Shown: positions 1-7,477, counted from the stretch's first letter. The stretch: DNA of 10,105 nt from Actinomycetota bacterium (GCA_013821525.1 JACDGR010000097.1:1-10105); one strand, 5' to 3'. Numbers and translations: made by a program. The notes: generated by a model not told the origin, from the letters alone.

Positions 1-159
1 CCCCGCGGTTCGCCCCGCAGTGGCGCTGCCGCCACGCGTCGCGACTCGCGGAAGAGGCCGGGGCGAAACGGGTGGCACCGACGGGCACAGGCTCCACGCG
101 GGAGCAGCGGTCCGCCCGCAAGCTTCGCCTCACCTCAGATGGGCCGCCGATCCAAACAG

Positions 160-190
160 GGCAACCCAGCCGCTGCCCGCGCGGGTTGCC
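160..190 (+). repeat. Perfect 8-bp inverted repeat (hairpin)
   Basis: GGCAACCC at 160-167 is exactly complementary to GGGTTGCC at 183-190, with a 15-nt GC-rich loop. The stem contains A/T pairs, so it is less trivially expected from base composition than a pure G/C stem. No U-run follows, so it is not an intrinsic terminator. It may belong to a structured RNA or leader; its function is unknown. Confidence 0.5.
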
Positions 191-395
191 GCGAGTCACA
201 CCCGCTCCGCGGACGTGGCACCTGGGCAGCACCGGGAGGCCAAGGGGTTGCGTGGTCGCGACTCGCAACGACAGAGCGGCAGCAGGAATCGCCGGTCTGC
301 CGTCGTCCTGACGCTCGCGCTCGTGCTCTTGTTCGGCGGGGCGCTGGCCACCGGCGTGGCCGCTCGTCTCGCGGCGCTCGCGCGGCCGCGCAATC

Positions 396-440
396 CAGAC
401 CGAAGCAATGCAGACCGAAGCAATGCAGACCGAAGCAATG
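396..440 (+). repeat. Three tandem copies of a 15-bp repeat before metG
   Basis: Three perfect head-to-tail copies of CAGACCGAAGCAATG lie at 396-410, 411-425 and 426-440. They are preceded by a partial unit (CAATC, 391-395). The array ends 19 bp before the predicted metG -10 element at 460-465, so it covers the place where the -35 region and activator sites would lie. The 15-bp period keeps a frame open (Met-Gln-Thr-Glu-Ala in one frame), so gene callers may start metG inside the repeat at 408. I regard that extension as an artefact because the MetG core begins at 474. Confidence 0.9.
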
Positions 441-459
441 CCGGGCGAAACGCGGCGCC

Positions 460-465
460 TATCAT
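460..465 (+). promoter_or_regulatory. Predicted metG -10 element (leaderless type)
   Basis: TATCAT matches the actinobacterial TANNNT -10 consensus and ends exactly 8 nt before the metG ATG at 474. Transcription would then begin at or within about two bases of the start codon, and no Shine-Dalgarno sequence is present. No good -35 hexamer is visible; the 15-bp repeats occupy that region. The same spacing recurs before glmU and rplY. Confidence 0.55.
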
Positions 466-473
466 GGACGGCG

Positions 474-2000
474 ATGCGCTTCTACGTGACCACACCGATC
501 TACTACGTGAACGACAAGCCGCACATCGGCCACGCGTACACGACGATCGCGGCCGACATCCTGGCGCGCCATCACCGGCAGCGTGGGGAGGAGACGTTCT
601 TCCTGACGGGGGTGGACGAGCATGCGACGAAGGTCTGGCGGGTCGCCGAGCAGCAGGGTATTCCCGCGCAGGAGTACGTCGACCGCATCGCCGTCGCGTG
701 GCGCGAGCTGCCGGCACGCCTGAACGCACAGACGGACTTCTTCCTGCGTACGAGCGACGCCGGGCACAAGGAGTTCGTTCGTGACTTCCTCCAGCGGATC
801 TACGACAACGACGATGTCTACGAGGACGTGTACGCAGGGCTCTACTGCGTCGGCTGCGAGGCGTTCAAGACAGAGGCCGAACTGGTCGACGGCAAGTGCC
901 CGCTGCACAACGTCGAGCCGGAGTGGATCGAAGAGAAGAACTACTTCTTCCGGCTCTCCAAGTACCAGGATCAGCTGCTCGCGCTGCTCGACTCGCGTGC
1001 CGAGTTCGTGCAGCCGAGCTTCCGGTTCAACGAGGTGCGGAGCTTCATCGCCGGCGGCCTGCGCGATTTCTCGATCAGCCGCGCGGGCCAGCCATGGGGC
1101 ATTCCGCTGCCGTGGGACGAGAGCCAGGTCGCCTACGTCTGGGCGGACGCGCTCGTCAACTACCTGAGCGCGCTGACCTACGCGCGACCGGGTGAGGATC
1201 TGCGCGAGGCCTTCTGGCCCGAGGTCCGCCACCTGATGGCGCAGGACATCATCCGCTTCCACTGCGTGTACTGGCCGGCAATGCTGCTGTCCGCCGGGTA
1301 CGAGGTGCCGAAGCAGATCTTCATCCACGGGTACCTGCTGCTCGACGAGCTGAAGATCTCCAAGTCACTCGGAAACGCGATCGACCCGCTCGAGCTGATC
1401 GACCGGTTCGGAGCAGACGCAGTCCGGTACTGGTGCGCGCGCGCAGTCCCGTTCGGCCAGGACGGGAGCGCTTCGCTCTCCGCGATTGCCGACCGGTACG
1501 AGCGCGAGCTCGGCAACGACCTCGGCAACCTGCTCTCACGCACGACGGCCATGATTGCGCGCTTCACCTGCGGGTCGCTCCGCGGCGGACCGCAAGGCTC
1601 GTCGGCACTCGCCGCATCCATCCAGGCGCTGCAGACGCAGGTGCCCGAGGACATCGACCGGTTCGACATCACCGGGGCGATCGATCGTGTCTGGGCGCTC
1701 GTCCGCGACCTCAACCGACATGTCACCGAGACGAAGCCGTGGGAGATCGCGAAAGACGAGACGCGCGCAGATGAGCTCGATCAGGTGCTCTACGACCTGG
1801 CGGAAGGCTTGCGCGTCACAGCGGTCGCGCTCGCCGCGTACCTACCGGAGACAGCGCCGAAGATCCTCGCAGCACTCGGACAGCCGCAAGAGCTGGGGTG
1901 GGATCAGGTCGCCTACGGCCGGCTCGTCGCGACCGACGGGATCGAGGCCGCGCCTCCGCTCTTTCCGCGCATCGAGCCCGCCGCCGCCGACGCGGCGTAA
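474..2000 (+). CDS. metG: Methionyl-tRNA synthetase
   Basis: Cytoplasmic class I synthetase that charges tRNA-Met for both initiation and elongation. The 508-residue product opens with the typical MRFYVTTPIYYVND, carries PHIGH (residues 16-20, HIGH signature) and KISKS (294-298, KMSKS signature), and has a zinc-knuckle insertion with CVGC (125-128) and CPLH (142-145). The anticodon-binding helical domain includes RDLNRHVTETKPWEIAK near 411-427. Length fits the short bacterial form without the C-terminal tRNA-binding (EMAP-like) domain. The ATG at 474 is chosen because the conserved N-terminus begins there and a TATCAT -10 lies 8 nt upstream. An in-frame upstream ATG at 408 would only add residues coded by the 15-bp repeat. 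It is the first gene of a tight run with tatD, rsmA and ispE. Confidence 0.97.
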   Translation: MRFYVTTPIYYVNDKPHIGHAYTTIAADILARHHRQRGEETFFLTGVDEHATKVWRVAEQQGIPAQEYVDRIAVAWRELPARLNAQTDFFLRTSDAGHKEFVRDFLQRIYDNDDVYEDVYAGLYCVGCEAFKTEAELVDGKCPLHNVEPEWIEEKNYFFRLSKYQDQLLALLDSRAEFVQPSFRFNEVRSFIAGGLRDFSISRAGQPWGIPLPWDESQVAYVWADALVNYLSALTYARPGEDLREAFWPEVRHLMAQDIIRFHCVYWPAMLLSAGYEVPKQIFIHGYLLLDELKISKSLGNAIDPLELIDRFGADAVRYWCARAVPFGQDGSASLSAIADRYERELGNDLGNLLSRTTAMIARFTCGSLRGGPQGSSALAASIQALQTQVPEDIDRFDITGAIDRVWALVRDLNRHVTETKPWEIAKDETRADELDQVLYDLAEGLRVTAVALAAYLPETAPKILAALGQPQELGWDQVAYGRLVATDGIEAAPPLFPRIEPAAADAA

Positions 2001-2021
2001 CGCCGGCCGCGTGAGCGCCTC

Positions 2022-2750
2022 GTGATCGATACGCACGCCCATCTCGGCCCGGACGCCGAAAAGGTGATCGCCCGCGCAGCCGCGGCAGGTGTCGCGCGCA
2101 TCGTCGAGGTCGCGACGACGATCGAAGGCGCGCGCGAGACGCTTGCGCGCGCCGACCGGCACGACGGTGTCTACGCGTGCCTCGGCATTCACCCGCACGA
2201 GGCTGCCGGTGAGCACGATCTCGACGAGCTCCGTGAGCTGCTCGAACACCCGCGCGCGGTCGCCGTCGGTGAAACAGGGCTCGATTACTTTCGCGACTAC
2301 GCGCCATACGACGCGCAACAGCTCCTCTTCGATGACCAGCTCGCGATCGCATCGACGAGCGGCAAGCCCGTCGTGATCCACACGCGCGCTGCCGACGAGG
2401 ACACGCGCGCCAGGCTCGTCGCTCACGATGGCTCGATCATCCTCCACTGCTTCTCGTCGCTTCCGCTGCTCGACGCCGCGCTCGAGCACGGCTGGTACGT
2501 GTCGTTCGCGGGCAACGTCACCTACAAGAACGCCTACGACCTCCGGACCGCCGCCCGGCGCGTCCCCGCCGACCGCCTGCTCGCAGAAACCGACAGCCCG
2601 TACCTGGCGCCGCAGCCGGTCCGGGGACAGGTGAACGAGCCGGCATTCGTCGTCCACACCCTGGCTGCGCTCGCACAGGCTCGAGACGCAGACCTCGACG
2701 AGCTCGTCCGCCAGGTCGACGCCAACGCAGCCGAGGTGTTCGGTCTGTGA
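2022..2750 (+). CDS. tatD: TatD family metal-dependent hydrolase (DNase)
   Basis: TIM-barrel metallohydrolase of the TatD family. Characterised members are Mg2+-dependent 3'-5' exonucleases or DNases acting on damaged DNA; the role here is inferred from the family. The 242-residue product shows the metal ligands in order: HxH (H5, H7 in IDTHAHL), E84 in VGETGLD, H120 in VVIHTR, H142 in LHCFS and D191 in ETDSPYLAP. It is slightly shorter than the usual 255-265 residues but complete. The GTG start at 2022 is set by the conserved IDTHAHL N-terminus; no Shine-Dalgarno is visible. It begins 21 bp after the metG stop and overlaps the rsmA start by 4 bp (GTGA), so it is probably translated from the metG operon. 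The metG-tatD-rsmA order is common in bacteria. Confidence 0.95.
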   Translation: MIDTHAHLGPDAEKVIARAAAAGVARIVEVATTIEGARETLARADRHDGVYACLGIHPHEAAGEHDLDELRELLEHPRAVAVGETGLDYFRDYAPYDAQQLLFDDQLAIASTSGKPVVIHTRAADEDTRARLVAHDGSIILHCFSSLPLLDAALEHGWYVSFAGNVTYKNAYDLRTAARRVPADRLLAETDSPYLAPQPVRGQVNEPAFVVHTLAALAQARDADLDELVRQVDANAAEVFGL

Positions 2751-3559
2751 CCGGCACCGACTCGGCCGACAGCTCACGCTTGCGCGCCACCCGCGGCGCC
2801 GACGTGATCCCGCGCAAGAGCCTCGGCCAGCACTTCCTCGTCGACGACAACATCCTCGACGTGATCGGGAGACTCGCGGAGCTCGATAGCGCCGATGTCG
2901 TGCTCGAGATCGGGCCCGGCCTCGGCGTGCTCACGCGCTACCTCTCACGGCACGTCGCGCAGATCCACGCGGTCGAGGTCGACCGCCGGCTCGGCGCGTA
3001 CCTCGACGGCATTCCCAACCTCGAGCTGCACTGGGGAGACGCCCTGCGAGTCGACGTCCGCGCGCTCGAGCCGGCTCCCGGCAAGCTCGTCGCGAACCTG
3101 CCGTACAACATCGCGACGCCGGTCGTCGCCGAGAGCCTCGCCCTCTCGCAGATCGACCACTGGTGCGTGATGGTGCAGCGAGAGGTCGCCGACCGCTTCT
3201 TCGCGGTTCCCTCGACGAAGGCCTACGGATCGGTGTCCGTGCTGTTGCAGCTCGCGACGCAGCGAACCGGTCTGCATCCCGTCTCGCGGCAGGTCTTCCG
3301 ACCGCGACCCAATGTCGAATCGGCGCTGGTCGCGTTCCGGCGCACGGGCCCGGCCGCATCCGCCGAGGTGAAGCGAGTCGTCGAGGCGTCGTTCGCGCAC
3401 CGGCGCAAGACGCTCGCGAACTCACTGTCCCTGGCCGGGGTCGCCTCACGCGTCGAGGCCGTTGCAGCGCTCGTCGCGATCGGCCGCGCCCCGAACGTCC
3501 GCGCCGAGGCCCTCGAGCCCGCCGCGTTTCTCGACCTGACTGCCGCGCTCACGAAGTGA
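2747..3559 (+). CDS. rsmA: 16S rRNA adenine-N6,N6-dimethyltransferase RsmA (KsgA)
   Basis: SAM-dependent enzyme that dimethylates two adjacent adenines in the loop of helix 45 of 16S rRNA during late 30S assembly; its loss gives kasugamycin resistance in known bacteria. The 270-residue product has IPRKSLGQHFLVD (21-33), SAM motif I EIGPGLG (54-60), the acidic ribose-binding EVDRR (77-81), the catalytic NLPYNI (117-122), VFRPRPNVESALV (183-195) and a C-terminal SFAHRRKTLANSL (215-227). All family landmarks are present. The GTG start at 2747 overlaps the tatD stop (GTGA), with GAGG at 2733-2736 as a weak ribosome site 10 nt upstream, suggesting translational coupling. The first 20 residues are a poorly conserved extension, so the true start could be slightly downstream. 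Confidence 0.97.
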   Translation: MTGTDSADSSRLRATRGADVIPRKSLGQHFLVDDNILDVIGRLAELDSADVVLEIGPGLGVLTRYLSRHVAQIHAVEVDRRLGAYLDGIPNLELHWGDALRVDVRALEPAPGKLVANLPYNIATPVVAESLALSQIDHWCVMVQREVADRFFAVPSTKAYGSVSVLLQLATQRTGLHPVSRQVFRPRPNVESALVAFRRTGPAASAEVKRVVEASFAHRRKTLANSLSLAGVASRVEAVAALVAIGRAPNVRAEALEPAAFLDLTAALTK

Positions 3560-3577
3560 CGCTTTGAGAAGCTGCTC

Positions 3578-4384
3578 GTGCTGACCGGGCCGGCACCCGC
3601 AAAGATCAACCTCGCACTCGTCGTCGGGCCGGGCCGGGGGGACGGGAAGCACGAACTGCTGACGCTGTTCCAACGCGTCGACCTCGGCGACCGCCTCTGG
3701 GTCGAGCCGGCCGCGTCGACGTCGGTTGAGGGCTTCCCTGCCGACACGATCATCGGAGCGGCGCTCGCTGCCCTCCCTGCGCCGCACGGCTGGCGCGTCC
3801 GGCTCGAGAAGCACATCCCGGTCGCCGCGGGGCTCGGTGGCGGGAGCTCCGACGCGGCGACCGCGCTGCGGCTCGCGAACGCCCAGCTCGCCTCGCCGCT
3901 TTCGGCCGCGCAGTTACATGCGATCGCGGCGCGGCTCGGTGCCGATGTGCCGTTCTTCCTCGCGGACGGCCCGCAACTCGGCTCGGGCGACGGGAGCGTG
4001 CTCGAGCCGGTCGAGATCCCGCAGGACTTCGTCGTGCTGATCGTGCTGCCCGAGGGCGCGTCGAAGCAGTCGACGGCCTCGGTCTACGAGGCATTCGACG
4101 CACGGCGCGGAGCAGCTGGCTTCGAAGGCCGAGCGGCCGGGCTGCGCACTGCACTCAGAGGGGTGCACCGCGCGCGAGACCTCGCGGCGCTCCCGGTCAA
4201 CGACCTCGCTAGCTCGCCGCTTGCGCATGAGCTGCGCGCGCACGGCGCCTTCCGCGCCGACGTCAGCGGCGCGGGGCCCGTCGTCTACGGCCTGTTCCAA
4301 AACCGGACGGACGCGCGCCGCGCGGAAGCGGCGATTCGTGCCCGCGGGCGCTGTTGGATCACGGTGCCTGCGTGGTACGGTTGA
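3578..4384 (+). CDS. ispE: 4-diphosphocytidyl-2-C-methyl-D-erythritol kinase
   Basis: GHMP-family kinase that phosphorylates CDP-methylerythritol in the MEP pathway, supplying isoprenoid precursors for the undecaprenyl/decaprenyl carrier and quinones. The 268-residue product starts with PAPAKINLAL (5-14, catalytic Lys9), has the ATP-binding glycine-rich loop PVAAGLGGGSSDAA (81-94), GADVPFFL with the catalytic Asp123, and the C-terminal SGAGPVVYGLF (230-240). It is somewhat shorter than the usual 280-310. The substrate-binding motif, normally DGYHEL, reads DGKHEL (22-27), so the aromatic Tyr that packs against cytosine is a Lys here. The GTG start at 3578 lies 18 bp after rsmA; GAGAAG at 3565-3570 is a weak ribosome site. 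The rsmA-ispE order is widespread in actinomycetes and firmicutes. Confidence 0.95.
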   Translation: MLTGPAPAKINLALVVGPGRGDGKHELLTLFQRVDLGDRLWVEPAASTSVEGFPADTIIGAALAALPAPHGWRVRLEKHIPVAAGLGGGSSDAATALRLANAQLASPLSAAQLHAIAARLGADVPFFLADGPQLGSGDGSVLEPVEIPQDFVVLIVLPEGASKQSTASVYEAFDARRGAAGFEGRAAGLRTALRGVHRARDLAALPVNDLASSPLAHELRAHGAFRADVSGAGPVVYGLFQNRTDARRAEAAIRARGRCWITVPAWYG

Positions 4385-4390
4385 ATCGAA

Positions 4391-4747
4391 ATGTTCGGTG
4401 CACATGCAATCGAACACGGCTCGACGCGGCCCGGTCGCTGGCTTCGCGAACGTCGTCTGCGGCTGACATTCTGGATCGCCGCGGTCGAGGGTCTGCTCTA
4501 CGTCGTGCATATTCTCCACTGGTGGGAGGCGGTCGCCCTCGCGGCAGTCGGCCTGCTCTTCTGGCTCTACGCGGGCCGCTCGCACCGCTCCGACCTGTTG
4601 CGTCAGGCGAGCTGGATCTTCGCCGCGTCGCAGCTGCTCGTCCTCTGCGTCCCGATCGCGCTTGCGGTCGTGAAGGCGATCGCGATCGGGGTGATCGCCG
4701 TCCTCGCGATCATCGGGCTGATCATGCTCTTCAACCGGCGCCCCTAG
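4391..4747 (+). CDS. Small predicted four-helix membrane protein, unknown function
   Basis: I do not recognise this 118-residue protein. It has a short basic N-terminal cytoplasmic-looking segment (RWLRERRLRLT, 17-26) and then hydrophobic stretches at about 25-42, 45-61, 74-93 and 95-114, ending in NRRP. The third and fourth form one long hydrophobic run split only by Lys95. By the positive-inside rule both ends should face the cytoplasm. No catalytic motif is visible. The ATG at 4391 follows the ispE stop by 6 bp and codon use matches the neighbours, so it is probably read with ispE. A weak TACGGT (4376-4381) 9 nt upstream could give a separate leaderless start. It ends 30 bp before tRNA-Gln. 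The gene is probably real; its role is open. Confidence 0.8.
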   Translation: MFGAHAIEHGSTRPGRWLRERRLRLTFWIAAVEGLLYVVHILHWWEAVALAAVGLLFWLYAGRSHRSDLLRQASWIFAASQLLVLCVPIALAVVKAIAIGVIAVLAIIGLIMLFNRRP

Positions 4748-4756
4748 CCCACGCCC

Positions 4757-4762
4757 TAGACT
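4757..4762 (+). promoter_or_regulatory. Possible -10 element for tRNA-Gln
   Basis: TAGACT fits TANNNT and lies 15 nt upstream of the mature tRNA 5' end. This would place the transcription start near 4769-4770 and give a short 5' leader for RNase P to remove. No convincing -35 hexamer is seen at 16-18 bp spacing. Confidence 0.4.
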
Positions 4763-4777
4763 GACCGCCACCGTCTT

Positions 4778-4848
4778 TGGGGCGTAGCCAAGCGGTAAGG
4801 CAGCGGGTTTTGGTCCCGCGATCCCAGGTTCGAATCCTGGCGCCCCAG
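4778..4848 (+). tRNA. tRNA-Gln (anticodon UUG)
   Basis: A full cloverleaf folds by eye. The acceptor TGGGGCG (4778-4784) pairs with CGCCCCA (4841-4847), with discriminator G4848. The D stem is GCC/GGC (4787-4789/4799-4801). The anticodon stem is GCGGG/CCCGC (4803-4807/4815-4819) around loop TTTTGGT, giving anticodon TTG at 4810-4812, which reads CAA. The T stem is CCAGG/CCTGG (4824-4828/4836-4840) around TTCGAAT. The U1-A72 end pair and G73 are typical tRNA-Gln identity features. CCA is not encoded, so it must be added after transcription. Confidence 0.96.
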
Positions 4849-4866
4849 CTCTTTCTCGCCCGTCGG

Positions 4867-4881
4867 TAGACGAGCCGTCTA
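4867..4881. promoter_or_regulatory. Palindrome overlapping the glmU -10 element
   Basis: TAGACG (4867-4872) and CGTCTA (4876-4881) form a perfect 6-bp inverted repeat with a 3-bp centre. Its right edge overlaps the first two bases of the predicted -10 (TAGGCT, 4880-4885). That position suits a repressor operator. There is no U-run, so a terminator is unlikely. A related AGACG/CGTCT palindrome is at 7447-7458. Confidence 0.4.
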
Positions 4882-4885
4882 GGCT
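4880..4885 (+). promoter_or_regulatory. Predicted glmU -10 element (leaderless type)
   Basis: TAGGCT matches TANNNT and ends exactly 8 nt before the glmU ATG at 4894, with no ribosome-binding site between. This predicts a leaderless or nearly leaderless glmU-prs transcript. No clear -35 element is seen. Confidence 0.5.
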
Positions 4886-4893
4886 CTCCGTCC

Positions 4894-6199
4894 ATGGCCG
4901 ACGCCCCCCTTGCAGCCGTCGTGATGGCCGGTGGCCTCGGAACTCGCATGCGCTCCACCGTGCCCAAGCACTTCCATTCGATTCTCGGGCGGCGGATGGT
5001 CGACTGGGTGATCGAGACGGGCCGCGAGAGCGGGGCCGACCCGCTCGTCGTGATCGCCTCACCTGCAGGCCGCGACGAGTTCGCGCAGAGCAGTGTCACG
5101 GTCGCTGTGCAGGAGACACCGCTCGGTACCGGCGACGCAGTCCGTTGCGCCCAGGTGACGCTCGCCGGCTTCGACGGCGACGTGCTTGTCCTCTCCGGCG
5201 ACACGCCGCTGCTGACCGCAAGCCTGCTGCGTGAGCTCGTCGAGACGCACCGTCGCGAACAGGCGGCGGTGACGATCCTGAGCGCGGTGCCGCCCGATCC
5301 GCGTGTCTACGGACGCATCGTTCGTGATGCCGACGGCGCCGTGTTGCGGATCGCCGAGGGCACGGACGCGACCGACGAGGAGCGGCGCATCGGAGAGATC
5401 AACTCCTCCATCTATGTCTTCCGCTCGGACGCGCTCTGGCCGGCTCTCGACCAGCTGCAGCCGAAGAACGTGCAAGGTGAGCTGTACCTGACCGACACGA
5501 TCGAAATTCTCGTCGCGCAGGGGGCAAAGGTAGCCGCGCACATCGCTCGCGACTACCACGAGGTCGACGGCGTCAACACGCGCGTCGAGCTGGCGCACGC
5601 GGGCGCTGTCCTCCGCGACCGGATCAACGAAGAGCACATGTTGGCGGGGGTGACGCTCTCCGATCCGGCGTCGACGTGGATCGAGCCGTCGGTGCGGATC
5701 GAGCCGGACGTCGTGATCCATCCGTTCACGATCTTGCGGGGCGCGACGAGCGTTGCGACCGGTGCCGAGATCCATGCGCACACCGTCGCGATCGACGCGC
5801 AGATCGGCGCGAATGCAAGCGTCGGACCGTTCTGTTACCTTCGCCCCGGAACGATCCTCGGTGACTCTTCGAAGGCGGGCACCTACGTGGAGATCAAGAA
5901 CGCAAGCGTCGGCGACCGAACCAAGGTGCCGCACCTCTCCTACATCGGCGACGCCTCGATCGGCGAGGACACGAATATCGCCGCCGGCGCGATCACGGCG
6001 AACTTCCCGCATCGTCACGGAGAGCCGAAAGGGCGCACGACGATCGGCGACAACGTCAGGACCGGCATCCACAATGGTTTCGTAGCGCCTGTCGAGGTGG
6101 GAGACGGTGCATGGATCGCGGCCGGTTCGGTGATTACGACGGATGTCCCCTCGGATGCGCTCGGAATCGCCCGCGCGCGTCAGGAGAACAAGGAGGGCT

Positions 6200-6225
<26 letters not shown>
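4894..6225 (+). CDS. glmU: Bifunctional UDP-GlcNAc pyrophosphorylase / GlcN-1-P acetyltransferase
   Basis: Makes UDP-GlcNAc for peptidoglycan: the C-terminal left-handed beta-helix acetylates glucosamine-1-phosphate and the N-terminal Rossmann-like domain adds UMP. The 443-residue product has the nucleotide loop AGGLGTRMRS (12-21) with PK (24-25), QETPLGTGDA (73-82), LSGDTPL (100-106) with the metal Asp103, and VDGVNTR (224-230) with the second metal ligand Asn228. The hexapeptide-repeat domain from about 255 carries RPGT (317-320), EIKN (333-336), PHLSYIGD (346-353, catalytic His347) and DTNIAAG (359-365). Compared with E. coli, the acetyl-CoA site differs: NYDG is NFPHRHG, about 3 residues longer, and GSD before the conserved VAP is GIH. 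The ATG at 4894 sits 8 nt after a TANNNT box. The last 26 bp overlap prs. Confidence 0.94.
6190..6197 (+). promoter_or_regulatory. Ribosome-binding site for prs inside glmU
   Basis: AAGGAGGG lies within the last codons of glmU, 2-3 nt before the ATG at 6200. It is the strongest Shine-Dalgarno in the window and favours 6200 as the prs start, although the spacing is short. It would support coupled translation of glmU and prs. Confidence 0.6.
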
Positions 6226-7261
<1,036 letters not shown>

Positions 7262-7346
7262 CTTCCGGCCGGCCGTACCTCTTTTTGGGTGAAAGAGTCC
7301 TCCAAAGGGGGAGGCGCCCGCGCGCCGGACCTTCTAGGGTGACGTC

Positions 7347-7406
7347 TGAGCCGGGGATCGAGAGCAGGGGCGCCGCAGCCTTAGTTTTCTCCCCGGCTCA
7401 TCTTTT
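7347..7406 (+). terminator. Long inverted repeat with U-rich tail: terminator or small RNA
   Basis: TGAGCCGGGGA (7347-7357) is exactly complementary to TCCCCGGCTCA (7390-7400), an 11-bp perfect stem, followed at once by TCTTTT (7401-7406). The layout is that of an intrinsic terminator, but the 32-nt loop is larger than usual. It lies 86 bp after the prs stop. A TAGGGT box ends 6 nt before the stem, so the same element could instead be a self-contained RNA of about 60 nt with its own promoter. Confidence 0.5.
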
Positions 7407-7446
7407 GCCGCGTATCGTAAGGCGTTCGGGTCAGCGGCTCCCTCCT

Positions 7447-7458
7447 AGACGCGCGTCT
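7447..7458. repeat. 12-bp perfect palindrome AGACGCGCGTCT
   Basis: AGACGC and GCGTCT meet without spacer. The outer half-site AGACG/CGTCT is shared with the palindrome at the glmU promoter (4867-4881), though the centre is 2 bp instead of 3. It is followed 20 bp later by the ATG of the doubtful 60-residue ORF. It may be a protein-binding site, or chance in GC-rich DNA. Confidence 0.3.
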
Positions 7459-7477
7459 CTCAGCGGCCGGCCGACCG

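Larger units (their letters stand above)
1..459. other. Non-coding, hairpin-rich region upstream of metG
   Basis: No convincing gene is visible here. Open frames exist on both strands, but they give low-complexity Arg/Ala/Pro-rich peptides and run out of frame into metG, as expected in very GC-rich DNA. Inverted repeats that I can verify by eye are 20-25/30-35 (GTGGCG with CGCCAC, 4-nt loop), 91-95/101-105 (GCTCC with GGAGC), 160-167/183-190 (GGCAACCC with GGGTTGCC, 15-nt loop) and 247-252/264-269 (GTTGCG with CGCAAC). Positions 70-80 read GGGTGGCACCG, which resembles the T-box antiterminator core, but the rest of a T-box is not evident. One plus frame has a hydrophobic stretch around 296-372 that could be a decayed membrane-anchor remnant. 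The region ends in a 15-bp tandem repeat. Confidence 0.5.
7262..7477. other. Structured intergenic region between prs and rplY
   Basis: No tRNA or clear gene is visible. Consecutive inverted repeats are CTCTTT/AAAGAG (7279-7284/7292-7297), CCTCC/GGAGG (7299-7303/7310-7314), the long 11-bp repeat at 7347-7400 followed by TCTTTT, and a 12-bp palindrome at 7447-7458. TAGGGT (7335-7340) could act as a -10 element for a short RNA starting near 7347. The whole could be the prs 3' end with its terminator, a small non-coding RNA, or both. Confidence 0.5.

Noticed and set aside
61..120. A full T-box riboswitch call
   Set aside because: Only the 11-base core resembles the motif. The UGGC bulge does not match tRNA-Met, the distal stems are not seen, and the distance to metG is too great for a confident feature.
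1..300. RNase P RNA, tmRNA or SRP RNA gene
   Set aside because: I looked for their conserved cores (GAGGAAAGTCC and GGTAAGAG type, tmRNA ends, GGAAGG-AGCAGCC type) and found none.
408..473. Upstream ATG for metG that would add 22 residues
   Set aside because: The added residues are coded by the 15-bp repeat and linker. The conserved MetG N-terminus and the -10 spacing both point to ATG 474.
20..784. Long plus-strand frame overlapping the 5' part of metG
   Set aside because: It overlaps metG in another frame, is Arg/Ala/Gly-rich and has no family match; such frames are common in GC-rich DNA.
462..1328. Long minus-strand frame opposite metG (and similar ones opposite tatD, glmU and prs)
   Set aside because: These are antisense shadows of well-identified genes caused by codon bias, with no recognisable domains.
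1993..2005. CGGCG-TAA-CGCCG hairpin with the metG stop codon in the loop
   Set aside because: A 5-bp G/C stem with no U-run between two closely spaced genes is expected by chance at this GC content and would not terminate an operon.
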